NCBI GenBank assembly: GCA_963842955.1 | Contig: CAWJIJ010000007.1 | Location: 186,001-250,000, forward strand | Direction: 5' to 3' | Length of the DNA: 64,000 bases | Source of the DNA: JARFQW01 sp963842955 | Lineage (GTDB): Bacteria; Pseudomonadota; Gammaproteobacteria; Steroidobacterales; XN24 | Part shown: positions 51,413 to 60,017 of the stretch, piece by piece | Numbering within the stretch: position 1 is the stretch's first letter | How the letters are laid out: each line of letters opens with the position of its first letter | Translations under genes and position numbers: made by a program | The notes under the pieces: model-generated | Database searches by the model: none | Told to the model about the DNA's origin: nothing | The model's input: only the letters and a program-made list of their open reading frames with translations

Positions 51413-53566
51413 ATGCCCAGCCTCCCAGAATTCGCCGGCCGTATCCGGCCCGGAACAGCCCGCCCTGGAGCCACGTGTCACCGGCACGCCGGCCGGGCGA
51501 CGGCCTGCGCCAGGGTCTGCCTGAGCTCCCTGCTGTGCGCAACTGGGGCCTTGGCAGAGGAGACTGTCGACGCGGACGGGGGCCATACGCTGGAGACCGT
51601 TCAGGTCACCGGGTCCCGGCGGCTGGAGACGGTTCACGAAGTTGCCTCCGCGGTGACGGTGGTGAGTGGGGAGCAGGTCAGGCAGGCGATGCCCCAGACG
51701 CTCCCGGAGGCTTTGCGCGCGCGCACAGGGACGTATTTCCAGCAAACGACTCCCGGTCAGGGCACCGTGATACTGCGGGGTCTGAAGGGCTCCCAGGTAC
51801 TCCACCTCGTGGACGGCATGCGGCTGAACAACGCGTTTTTTCGCAGCGCGCCCAACCAGTATCTCGCGCTGGTCGACCCCTATAACGTGGCTGCCCTGGA
51901 GGTGGTCCGGGGGCCATCGTCCACCCTGTACGGTGGTGATGCCATGGGCGGGGTGGTGCAGGTTCTCACCCCGGAACCCGTGCCCGGCGAGGCCTCAGGT
52001 GTCACGGCGGTGGAGACCCTCGCCATGGCGGGTACAGCGGACCAGGCCCGGGTCGGCCGGGTCGCCGTGACCGGTGGCGGCCAACGGATTGCCGCGTCCA
52101 CCGGATTTACCTACCAGGAGTACGGGCACCGCAAGACGGGCGACGGCGACCGCGTCGTGCCCAGCGACTACCGGTCCCGTGCGTACGACGCAAAGGTCGT
52201 CGCCGACCTCGGCCGGGACACGGATCTGATGCTGTCGGCCCAGTATTCCGAGCAGCCCAATACGCCCCGGGTGGACGAACGGGTTCCCGGTTTCGGGCAG
52301 ACCGAACCGGCCTCGGAGGAGTTCGCCTTTCAGCCGAACAGCCGGCGCTTCTACCACGCCCGCTTGCGGGTGGCCGAACCGGTCCGCGGGATCGACCTGC
52401 TGACCCTGCATGCGGCCCGGCAGGTCATCGTAGACGATCGCCGGACCCGCGACACCGGCAGCCCGGACCGCAATATCGAGGACAACGAGAGCGAACTGTA
52501 TGGCCTCACGCTGCAGGCGGACTCGTCCATCGCGGATGCCGTCCACGTTTCCTGGGGCCTGGAATACTACACTGACGAGATCACCAGCAGGCGGCGGCGC
52601 GAAGACACGCAAACCGGTGCAGTCGGGGCGGTGGCCAGCCGCTTTCCTGACGGATCGAGCCTCGACAGCACGGCCGTTTTCGCCACCGGCGACGCGTGGC
52701 TTGGCGACGCGGTGCGCCTGTCCGGAGGACTGCGCTACAGCCGCTTCGACATCGACATAGAGGCCACCGACGGCGCCCCCGCCACCCGCCTCGAGCCGGA
52801 TGACCTCACCGGACACATCGGTCTGTGGATTGGCCTGACACCCGGTCTTGCGCTGGTCACCAATGCCGGACGAGGATTCCGTCCGCCGAACATCTTCGAC
52901 CTGGGCACGCTGGGTCCGCGTCCGGGCAATCGTTTCAACGTGGCCAACGACGAACTGGATCCGGAAAGCGTCTACAGCGTGGACACCGGGCTCAAGCTGG
53001 ACAACGGACCCTGGCAGGCGGAGGCCTTCGCCTACTACAGCCGTTACGACGATCGTATCGAATCGGTGCCGACCGGTGACATCACCGAGGACGGACGCAT
53101 CGTCGTGCGTTCGGAGAACATCGGTGAGGTGACCCTCTACGGTGTCGAAACCGGCGCCCGCTATGTGCCGAGCGAGCGCTGGGAGGCCTACGGCGTGCTG
53201 AACTGGACCCGAGGGGAGGATGATCTGCCGGGGGGTGGCGACCAGCCGGCGGACCGGGTGCCCCCGCTGAACGGCCGGGCGGGCCTCCTGGTCCGGCCCT
53301 GGGCCGGGGTTGAGCTGGATGGCTATGCCCTGTTCGCCGCCGAGCAGGACCGGCTGAGCGACCGGGATGTCGGCGACCCGCGTATCGATCCGGACGGCAC
53401 GCCCGGCTGGACCACCTGGAACCTGCGTGCCGCCTGGCGTCCGCGCGCGGGGCTGGAGCTGGAACTGTTGTTCGAGAACATGCTCGACAAGCGTTACCGG
53501 GAGCACGGATCCGGGATCGACGCGCGGGGCTTCAACGGCGTGTTGAGCGTCCGCTGGGTCCTTTAG
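51413..53566 (+). CDS. TonB-dependent outer-membrane receptor (heme/hemoglobin-type layout)
   Basis: 717 residues from ATG 51413. A TonB box-like ETVQVTGSRRLE, a plug domain (VILRGLKGSQVLHLVDGMRLNN, VEVVRGPSSTLYGGDAMGGVV-type segment near 180-195) and a 22-strand barrel to the C-terminus, which ends in GFNGVLSVRWVL. The C-terminal FENMLDKRYREHGSG is typical. It imports a ferric, heme or similar ligand. The signal peptide is odd: a long Arg/Ala-rich lead precedes a short core (CLSSLLCATGALA). An upstream ATG at 51368 overlaps a TATACT -10-like element, which argues for the later start. No Fur box is clear. Confidence 0.88.
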   Translation: MPSLPEFAGRIRPGTARPGATCHRHAGRATACARVCLSSLLCATGALAEETVDADGGHTLETVQVTGSRRLETVHEVASAVTVVSGEQVRQAMPQTLPEALRARTGTYFQQTTPGQGTVILRGLKGSQVLHLVDGMRLNNAFFRSAPNQYLALVDPYNVAALEVVRGPSSTLYGGDAMGGVVQVLTPEPVPGEASGVTAVETLAMAGTADQARVGRVAVTGGGQRIAASTGFTYQEYGHRKTGDGDRVVPSDYRSRAYDAKVVADLGRDTDLMLSAQYSEQPNTPRVDERVPGFGQTEPASEEFAFQPNSRRFYHARLRVAEPVRGIDLLTLHAARQVIVDDRRTRDTGSPDRNIEDNESELYGLTLQADSSIADAVHVSWGLEYYTDEITSRRRREDTQTGAVGAVASRFPDGSSLDSTAVFATGDAWLGDAVRLSGGLRYSRFDIDIEATDGAPATRLEPDDLTGHIGLWIGLTPGLALVTNAGRGFRPPNIFDLGTLGPRPGNRFNVANDELDPESVYSVDTGLKLDNGPWQAEAFAYYSRYDDRIESVPTGDITEDGRIVVRSENIGEVTLYGVETGARYVPSERWEAYGVLNWTRGEDDLPGGGDQPADRVPPLNGRAGLLVRPWAGVELDGYALFAAEQDRLSDRDVGDPRIDPDGTPGWTTWNLRAAWRPRAGLELELLFENMLDKRYREHGSGIDARGFNGVLSVRWVL

Positions 53567-53683
53567 CCCTTCCCGCACCAGAGCCCGGGGTCGATCTGGC
53601 GATTTTCCGCCCGGCTGCTACTTTTTCTTAGCCAAGGGCGCGATTCTGCGCCGATTTACGATGCCAGCACCGGAGAGTTCCTG

Positions 53684-54067
53684 ATGACGACACCAAAAGA
53701 CAAAAGCCTGCTCGACAAAGCAAAAGATCTGGCCGAAGACGTGGCCGAAACCGCCGGCGAACTGGGCGAGACGGCCTGGGAGAAGACCAAGGATGCGACT
53801 CGCCTGGCCGGCGACGCCACGACCGACGCGGCCGACGCCACCTGGGAAGCCAGCAAGGACGTTGCGGAGAAGACCGCCGACCTGGCAAAGAACGCGACCG
53901 ATGCCAGCATCCAGGCCGGTGACAAGGGCTGGGACGCGGCGAAGGACCTGGCCCGCAAGGCCGCCGATATGAGCAAGGACGCCGGCGAAGCAACGGTCGC
54001 GGCATCGGACGAGGCCTGGGAAAAGACCAAGAAGATGGCCAAGGATGCGGCGGACAAGCTGAGCTGA
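53684..54067 (+). CDS. LEA-like amphipathic helical repeat protein
   Basis: 127 residues, no signal peptide or cysteine. Almost entirely Ala/Lys/Asp/Glu with recurring units such as AWEKTKDAT, TWEASKDVAEKTADLAK and GWDAAKDLARKAADMSK, spaced about 22 residues apart and built from 11-residue-like repeats. This is the composition of group 3 LEA and apolipoprotein-like stress proteins, which fold into amphipathic helices on drying or on membranes. ATG 53684 with GAGAG upstream and a strong terminator downstream, so it is a single-gene unit. Confidence 0.72.
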   Translation: MTTPKDKSLLDKAKDLAEDVAETAGELGETAWEKTKDATRLAGDATTDAADATWEASKDVAEKTADLAKNATDASIQAGDKGWDAAKDLARKAADMSKDAGEATVAASDEAWEKTKKMAKDAADKLS

Positions 54068-54139
54068 GTCCAGGCTCATACGTCGCCGGTACCGGAATAT
54101 CCGGCCCGCCGACGCCTTTTCCTCGAAAGGACGAGGTTG

Positions 54140-54179
54140 CCGGGGCAGGCTTTTCGAGAAGGCCTGCCCCGGTTTCGTT
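54140..54179 (+). terminator. Rho-independent terminator after the LEA-like gene
   Basis: Perfect 11-bp stem CCGGGGCAGGC (54,140-54,150) / GCCTGCCCCGG (54,162-54,172) with an 11-base loop, followed by TTTCGTT. It also stands between the LEA-like gene and the convergent TIR-TPR gene and may serve the plus strand only. Confidence 0.85.
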
Positions 54180-54283
54180 CGGCCCGATCCGGCGCGCATC
54201 CGGTCGTGCCGGATTGCAACGGACAGCCGGGGCGATCCCCCGGGTATCGCGCACGGCATTCGGCCTGCGGCGTGGCGCGGCGT

Positions 54284-56419
54284 TCAGCAGGATTCGCAGG
54301 AGGCCAGCAGTACCGGGTGCCCGTAACCGGCGTCGATGAGCTGCCGGGCCAGGGTCCGGGCACGCGCCGTTTCGCCCTGACCGATCAGCGCGCGAACCGC
54401 CTGCAGGCCAAGAACCGGGTCGCCTTCGCGGCCGCCCACGGTCTCCACGACGCGAGCGAACGCCTCATCCGCCAAGGCGGGCTCGCCCTGGGCCCGCAGC
54501 CCGTAGGCCAGCGCCAGCCAGGCATTGGCCGCGGTTCGCCGCAGGTCCGGGTCCGCCGGTGATCCGGACAGCAGTCGCTCGGCCAGATCCACATTGCTGT
54601 CCAGGGCCAGCGCTTCAGGGGCCGGGGCGCCCGCGCCCGGATCCTGATCGAAGGACTCGATAACCGCCAGCGCGAAGGTCGCCTCGGCGTCTGACAGGGT
54701 CATGAGCCAGTCGATGTTGGCGGGATCCGACGCGACGATGGCCTCAGCGAGGTCAACCGCCAGTGCGGCGTGCTCCATGGCCTCGGCGGCCCGGCCGCCG
54801 GCCAGATGGACCTCCGCGAGGCCGCGATGGCAGGCAATGAGATCCCGTCGCCACTCGAGGTTCCGCGGATCGTGCCGGGTGGTCTGGCGCAGATTCTTCA
54901 GCGCGCGTTCGTAGGCTTCGCTGGCACCGGCCATGTTGCCGAGCTGCAGGGAAACCCGGCCGAGGTGCTGCTGGGCATTGGCAGCAGGCTGCCGCCAGGC
55001 CATGTTGCGGGGCTCAGCGTCGATCAGCAGCTGCAGGCGCTCTGCGTGCTCTTGATACAGCTCCAAAGCTCTCGCAGGCTCGCCGTTCTGCTCGGCCACC
55101 AGGGCCTGCCAGGCAATTTCGTCGGCCAGCGCGTAGGTGATGTCCGGGTCTGGCCCCTGTGACGCCAGCAGGGACTCCAGGCGGTTCCGGGCTGTCGCGA
55201 ACGCCGCGGCCGCCTCGACCGGCCTTGCCGCCCTCAGCCTAACGACGCCGACGTTGTGCAGGGCATAGGCCAGTTCCTGCTGCCAGTCGGCGTTGCCCGG
55301 TTCCTTCGAGACCAGCTTGGCCGACGTGTCCTGGTAGCGGGTCAGCCAGGTTTCCGCTTCGTCGAGTTCATTGCGTTCCAGGTGGACGAAGCCAATCCAG
55401 AATTCCGCCTGGCCGCGATCGAACAGCCGTTCATTGCTCTCCGGGTCGCGCAGTGCGAGCTCGCGGGCTCCGGCATGCGCCTCGCGGAATGCCGTCAGCG
55501 CTTCCTCCGAGCGGCCCTGCTGCAAGCGAATCTCGCCGATCTGGGTGAGCGCCCGCGCCCGGTTGGACAAGGTGCCATCGGTGACCTCGCCGGACTTCAG
55601 CCCGGCAAAATAGTCCATGGCCTTGTCCCCCACCACGTCCAGCACGTCGAGTCGGCCCACCGGTTCAAGACGCTCGCGCAGATCGCCCACCATGAAGCTC
55701 ACGAGGTCCTCGGCCTGCTCGCGGCTGCGCTCGGCGTCCTGGCGCGCCAGGTAGGCGGACACCGCCAGCACCAGGGTTACCCCCATGCCGGCAAGCGCGC
55801 CCGAGGCTACCAGTGCCATCCGCCGATGCCGGCGGTGCAGCTCCCGGCGCACCAGCTCGCCGTAACTCACGCCGGTGAGGCCGGCGGCCAGGCGCATGAC
55901 CGTCCGGCGCTTGCCGTCACCACCGGCGCGCAGATCGGCCGCCGCGGGCTCGGCGTAGCGGGCCGGATTGCCCATCCCCCTGAGCGAGTTCCCTTCCGTG
56001 AGAGCGGGCGGCAGGCACTCTTGCTCCGGATCCCCGGGCTCCCCATCGACGATAACGGCGAGCACCCGCTCGCCGCGCCCGGAGTCGCGAAATACCCGGA
56101 TCTCCTCGTTGACCCATCGTGACTTCGCGGCTGCCGGAGAACAGATCACGATCAGAAAGGCCGATTCCTCGAGGGCACGGCGAATGCTGGCGGACAGGTC
56201 AGCCGCCGTCGCGAGTTCGTCCCGGTCGAAGAACAAGGGCCCCAGAGTCCGGGGAATCGGACCGATCGGCGTCTCCCGGCCGACGAGATGACGGGGGACG
56301 CGAAACGACTCCAGCGCCTCCACCAGCCATTCGGCCCAGCGCTGGTCTGAGTGCGCATAACTCACGAAGGCCCGGTAGGGATACGCGTTGGCCTGGGGTA
56401 TGGGTGTGATGAGGGGCAT
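54284..56419 (-). CDS. TIR-domain protein with membrane helix and TPR array
   Basis: 711 residues. N-terminal TIR domain (about 14-150): YRAFVSYAHSD, LFFDRDELATAADLSASIR and FLIVICSPAAAKSRWVNEEI, whose Glu residues lie where TIR NADases have their catalytic Glu. A membrane helix (about 206-228) is followed by a segment also seen in TPR kinases (EDLVSFMVGDLRERLEPVGR) and TPRs (about 285-700). TIR domains either hydrolyse NAD+ or mediate assembly; the membrane anchor and TPR sensor fit a conflict or stress receptor. It is divergent from a WYL regulator. Start ATG 56419. Confidence 0.85.
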   Translation of the reverse strand: MPLITPIPQANAYPYRAFVSYAHSDQRWAEWLVEALESFRVPRHLVGRETPIGPIPRTLGPLFFDRDELATAADLSASIRRALEESAFLIVICSPAAAKSRWVNEEIRVFRDSGRGERVLAVIVDGEPGDPEQECLPPALTEGNSLRGMGNPARYAEPAAADLRAGGDGKRRTVMRLAAGLTGVSYGELVRRELHRRHRRMALVASGALAGMGVTLVLAVSAYLARQDAERSREQAEDLVSFMVGDLRERLEPVGRLDVLDVVGDKAMDYFAGLKSGEVTDGTLSNRARALTQIGEIRLQQGRSEEALTAFREAHAGARELALRDPESNERLFDRGQAEFWIGFVHLERNELDEAETWLTRYQDTSAKLVSKEPGNADWQQELAYALHNVGVVRLRAARPVEAAAAFATARNRLESLLASQGPDPDITYALADEIAWQALVAEQNGEPARALELYQEHAERLQLLIDAEPRNMAWRQPAANAQQHLGRVSLQLGNMAGASEAYERALKNLRQTTRHDPRNLEWRRDLIACHRGLAEVHLAGGRAAEAMEHAALAVDLAEAIVASDPANIDWLMTLSDAEATFALAVIESFDQDPGAGAPAPEALALDSNVDLAERLLSGSPADPDLRRTAANAWLALAYGLRAQGEPALADEAFARVVETVGGREGDPVLGLQAVRALIGQGETARARTLARQLIDAGYGHPVLLASCESC

Positions 56420-56538
56420 GTGTGGAGCCTAGTCGCGGCGGCGGCCCGGCTCCAGTGCGGTCCCCGCCGCCGATACGGCCCCGCCACCCGGCCCGGGCTT
56501 CCGCAAGCCGCTCCACCGCGCTGGGCTATCATCCTTCC

Positions 56539-57516
56539 ATGGATCGGACCGAACGCTTTTACAAAATCCAGCGTCTCCTGAATCAGCGCCGCGTCGTGCC
56601 CATCGAGTCCTTTCTCGAGACCCTGGAGATTTCCCGGGCCACGTTCAAACGCGATCTCGAGTACCTGCGCGATCGCTTCGGCATGCCGATCGTCTGGGAT
56701 CGCGGTCGTGGTGGCTACTACCTCGACGGTTCACAGCACGAGGCTGACGCCTGGCAGCTTCCGGGGCTGTGGTTCAGCGCCACGGAAATTCATGCACTGC
56801 TGACAATGGAGCGGCTGCTGGAAACCCTCCAGCCGGGTCTGCTCGGCAATCAGATCCGGCCGCTGAAGGAACGGATCCGGCACCTGCTGGAAGCCGGGGA
56901 CCATTCTCCGGACGAACTGAACCGGCGAATTCGCGTATTGCAGATGGGCCATCGTCTCGTCGAACCCGACCACTTCCAGGTCCTGGCCTCGGCGCTGCTG
57001 TCCCGGCGCCGGCTCCGGATCACCCACTATCGCCGCCAGGCAGGCGAGGCCCTGGAGCGCATGGTTTCCCCCCAGCGGCTCGTGCACTACCGGGACAACT
57101 GGTACCTGGACGCCTGGTGTCATACCCGGCACGCGCTGCGGACGTTTTCCGTGGACGCCATTGACGCAGCGGCCATCGATCCGCACCCGGCCCGGGACGT
57201 CCCCGATGAAGAACTGGACGCGGTGCTGGCGGCCGGGTTCGGCATTTTCTCCGGACAACGGACCGAGACTGCCGTGTTGCGTTTCAATCCGAAACGGGCT
57301 CGCTGGGTCGCCCGGGAAACCTGGCACCCGGATCAGGAAGGCGACTACGAGCTGGACGGATACTTCGTGCTGAAAGTGCCCTACAGCGATCCGCGAGAGC
57401 TGGTCATGGACGTCCTGAAGTATGGCCCGGACGTCGAGGTGCTCGGTCCCCCCGCGCTCAGGGAAATGGTGAAAACGACCCTCGTCGAGACGCGCGGCGT
57501 CTACAAGGACGACTGA
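56539..57516 (+). CDS. WYL-domain transcriptional regulator
   Basis: 325 residues from the ATG at 56539. DeoR-like winged helix (about 1-60: RLLNQRRVVPIESFLETLEI, SRATFKRDLEYLRDRF), a WYL domain (about 150-225, containing the naming residues in RDNWYLDAWC) and a WCX-type C-terminal domain (about 240-320). WYL proteins bind nucleic acid or nucleotide ligands and commonly repress defence operons. It diverges from the TIR-TPR gene across 119 bp and runs toward the ARPP-1 gene, so it could control both. Confidence 0.92.
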   Translation: MDRTERFYKIQRLLNQRRVVPIESFLETLEISRATFKRDLEYLRDRFGMPIVWDRGRGGYYLDGSQHEADAWQLPGLWFSATEIHALLTMERLLETLQPGLLGNQIRPLKERIRHLLEAGDHSPDELNRRIRVLQMGHRLVEPDHFQVLASALLSRRRLRITHYRRQAGEALERMVSPQRLVHYRDNWYLDAWCHTRHALRTFSVDAIDAAAIDPHPARDVPDEELDAVLAAGFGIFSGQRTETAVLRFNPKRARWVARETWHPDQEGDYELDGYFVLKVPYSDPRELVMDVLKYGPDVEVLGPPALREMVKTTLVETRGVYKDD

Positions 57517-57684
57517 GCCGCCAGGGTCCTGAATCGGGCGATTCTGCTGCCCCCCGCGCGGCTTGCCGAGACATCGGCCTGACCGATCCCCGGCGTGAAT
57601 CTCCGGCCCCTTGGGGAACTGGCTCATCGCCTGAGCCCCCGGCCCGGCATGCTGTGGCGGTGGTCCAGCGTGGAGTTTCCGGCG

Positions 57685-58485
57685 ATGAATGATTTCGGCA
57701 ATTACCTGTATTCGCTGGCCATTGGCCGGCCCCGATCCCACAACAACCTGGTCGTGTGGCCCCTGGTCAGCCGGCGCCCTGGGCCGGCCGCAACCGCAAG
57801 CCTGGCCGGCGCTCTCCGGGACGGGACCTGCTCCGCATCCCTGCTGCGTGCGCCCGGGCGGCTCCCGGCATGGCTTATTCGCAACCGGTTGTCGCGGGCA
57901 CTGTTTGCCGGTGCGGGCGAAGTCCTGTGTACGGGAACCCGGTCCGCCACCCTGATCCACAGCGTGGTCGTGGGAGCGCGAGCGTGCCTCGAGGTGCCGG
58001 CGACCTGGTTGCGCCCGGCGGCCGGGTCTCCGGGAAACGACAGCTTGCCGTCGCTGGCCTGGACCACCGGCCAGGTGGGCGCCGTCTTCTGCGTGGACGG
58101 GGTCCTTCGCGCCACCGAGTGTTTCGGCAATCCGGATCTCGCCCGGCGTGCCTGCGCAGCGAGCCTGAAGCGCTTCGCGGCCGAGGCCGCGGGTTCCCGG
58201 GATGTTTCGACCCAGGTACCGGGCGACCGGGTCCTTGCCGACTGGATCCGGAAGATCTCGAACATTCCGCTGGAGCCGGTCCCGACACTGGGTGAAGGAC
58301 AGTCGTTCCGGCCGGTCTCCGGGACCCATGTCGGGCAGTTGCTTACCCGGGGCGGGTCCGTGCTGCATGCCCGTTTCAGCCGGGCCATGCGGGTCCGGTC
58401 CCCGGTCGAGGGTAGATTCAGTCCACGTCTGGTGAACTCGCGGAGTGTGCGCCAGGTCACGCTTGCGGATCCCTGGGCCGGCTAG
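57685..58485 (+). CDS. ARPP-1-domain protein (formerly DUF6569-like)
   Basis: 266 residues from the ATG at 57685, which has GGAG 10 bases upstream and opens MNDFGNYLYSLAIGRPRSHN. The domain pattern is NNLVVWPL, then FAGAGEVLCTGTRSATLIHS, VPATWL, and GQVGAVFCVDGVLRATECF, matching the ARPP-1 layout, whose name records association with ADP-ribosylglycohydrolases and rhodanese-phosphatases. A variable tail follows (about 200-266). No catalytic activity is established. It lies 168 bp after the WYL gene on the same strand. An upstream GTG (57595) gives 30 extra non-homologous residues. Confidence 0.7.
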   Translation: MNDFGNYLYSLAIGRPRSHNNLVVWPLVSRRPGPAATASLAGALRDGTCSASLLRAPGRLPAWLIRNRLSRALFAGAGEVLCTGTRSATLIHSVVVGARACLEVPATWLRPAAGSPGNDSLPSLAWTTGQVGAVFCVDGVLRATECFGNPDLARRACAASLKRFAAEAAGSRDVSTQVPGDRVLADWIRKISNIPLEPVPTLGEGQSFRPVSGTHVGQLLTRGGSVLHARFSRAMRVRSPVEGRFSPRLVNSRSVRQVTLADPWAG

Positions 58486-58546
58486 CATCGATAACCCGGG
58501 GTGCCAGGGTCCGCTGATCCGTCGCCCCGATCCTTGGGGGAGGATA

Positions 58547-58888
58547 ATGGCCTTGATGATCACAATTGCTGTTGGCGTTGCCGCCGGTGCGCTGTTACTG
58601 GCCCATGTGTCCCGGGAAGGCCGGGAGCAGGCGGCCATGGAGGATGCATCCCGCAGCCTGGCGGGGCTGTCTGACCACCGCCTGGCGGAAGCTCGCCAAA
58701 GATGTATCAACGCGATCGGGGTGGAACGCCGGGGCACACCGGATCCCGGTGCGGCCAACGCCGTGCTGCTTATGGGCGTTGCCGCACACCGGGAGCTGGA
58801 GCGCCGCCGGGGCCGCTACATGAGCGCCCGCGTCGCTCGCGCGGAGCTCAAGGGCCTGGCGGCCAGCGGAGACAACGTCACCGCCTGA
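58547..58888 (+). CDS. Small single-helix membrane protein of unknown function
   Basis: 113 residues from the ATG at 58547 with GGGGGAGG 6 bases upstream, one of the best ribosome sites in the window. One N-terminal membrane helix (ITIAVGVAAGALLLAHV) and a basic/acidic helical cytoplasmic or periplasmic part (MEDASRSLAGLSDHRLAEAR, AHRELERRRGR). No family recognised. It follows the ARPP-1 gene by 61 bp and may be in its operon. Confidence 0.65.
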   Translation: MALMITIAVGVAAGALLLAHVSREGREQAAMEDASRSLAGLSDHRLAEARQRCINAIGVERRGTPDPGAANAVLLMGVAAHRELERRRGRYMSARVARAELKGLAASGDNVTA

Positions 58889-58964
58889 CCCCGTCTCCGG
58901 TCTCGCCGCAAAGACACGGCGAGAAAAGCGTGCGTCGCAAGCCTCGGGATCTCCAGCCCGGGTC

Positions 58965-59990
58965 TTAGCTCATGTGAAGCTCGACGATGTCGCCGTCTTC
59001 CACAGCGTGCTCCGGGCCGACCTGCTGGCCATCGAACACCGATGCTCCCCAGATTCGGGCGAACCTGAGCTTGCCCGCGATGTCCTTGTGCACGAGCCTG
59101 GCCACGTCGAGCACGGTGTCCCCGCGCCGGAGTGTAAAAGGTTTCTCCGTCTCTGCCGGCTTGCCGGGCGTCTTCGTATAGACCCTGACAATCCCCAGCT
59201 TGTCAAAGAGAAAGGGACCGATCGCGGTCAGTCCGTCCCCGGTCTCGGCGGACACGGACACGGCCGGAAAACGCACGCCGGTCAGCTCCTCGAGCACCGC
59301 CACCTCGCCGGGATCCGGATCCAGGTCGCACTTGTTGGCAACGAGCAGCGTCGGCAGGTCCTGTCGAAACGGATCATCGTCGCCGTCGGATTCGCCCTGG
59401 CCGGGTGAGGCCGCGAACGGCCAGTCGGCAACGAGCCGGATCCGGTGCCCCGAAAGCCAGTCCATCACCTCGATGAGCTGGTCCACGCAGTCGGGGTCGC
59501 TCACATCGACCACCAGCAGTGCGGCATCCGCGGGCTGCAGGGCGGCCGGAAGCCAGGCGGGCGCATGGCTGGCGGAGACGGGCGGCAGGTCGATCAGCTG
59601 GAGGTTCGCGTCCTCCACCGGCAGCATGCCGGGTTCCGGGAACTGCGTGGAGTAGGGGTAGGGACCCACTTCGGTGTGCGAGCCGGTGAGTTTGCGGTGC
59701 ATCAGCGACTTGCCGGCGTTTGGCGGGCCAACCAGGGCCACCTGGGCGGCGCCTTCGGCGCGGATGACGGTCGCCGGGCCGGTACGTCTTCCCCCCTTCT
59801 TCGGGCCGCTCAGCGCTTCCGTGAGCTGCTTGATGCGGCTCTTGATATCCGCCTGGAGATGTTCGGTGCCCTTGTGCTTCGGGATCGTGCGCAGCATCTC
59901 CTTCAGGCAGTCCAGGCGCTCCCCGGGATCGCGGGCCGCTCGGAACGCCTCCTCGGCCTTCTTGTAATCGGGTGTGACGTTGGTGGGAAT
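58965..59990 (-). CDS. DRG/Obg-like GTPase with TGS domain, apparently starting at ATT
   Basis: 341 residues if started at ATT 59990. N-terminal helical arm (PTNVTPDYKKAEEAFRAARD, MLRTIPKHKGTEHLQADI) as in the DRG family, P-loop GPPNAGKS, switch region YPYSTQFPEPG, DLPP, base-specificity NKCD, and a C-terminal TGS domain (FTLRRGDTVLDVARLVHKDI, ending EDGDIVELHMS). No ATG, GTG or TTG lies between the upstream stop (60,018-60,020) and this arm; GAGG sits 7 bases before the ATT. The first canonical start, ATG 59897, would remove 31 conserved residues. Ribosome-linked role by family. Confidence 0.85.
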   Translation of the reverse strand: MPTNVTPDYKKAEEAFRAARDPGERLDCLKEMLRTIPKHKGTEHLQADIKSRIKQLTEALSGPKKGGRRTGPATVIRAEGAAQVALVGPPNAGKSLMHRKLTGSHTEVGPYPYSTQFPEPGMLPVEDANLQLIDLPPVSASHAPAWLPAALQPADAALLVVDVSDPDCVDQLIEVMDWLSGHRIRLVADWPFAASPGQGESDGDDDPFRQDLPTLLVANKCDLDPDPGEVAVLEELTGVRFPAVSVSAETGDGLTAIGPFLFDKLGIVRVYTKTPGKPAETEKPFTLRRGDTVLDVARLVHKDIAGKLRFARIWGASVFDGQQVGPEHAVEDGDIVELHMS

Positions 59991-60017
59991 CCCTGTACCT
60001 CGCTTTAGCCCGGCCCG

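Noticed and set aside
56731..58758. Long minus-strand open frame (about 675 codons) across the WYL and ARPP-1 genes
   Set aside because: Its translation is Arg/Gly/Pro-rich low complexity, while both plus-strand genes have clear domain motifs and ribosome sites.
58898..58923. TCTCGCCG / CGGCGAGA hairpin between convergent genes as a terminator
   Set aside because: On neither strand is it followed by a T-run; the A-run after it lies upstream when read from the GTPase gene.
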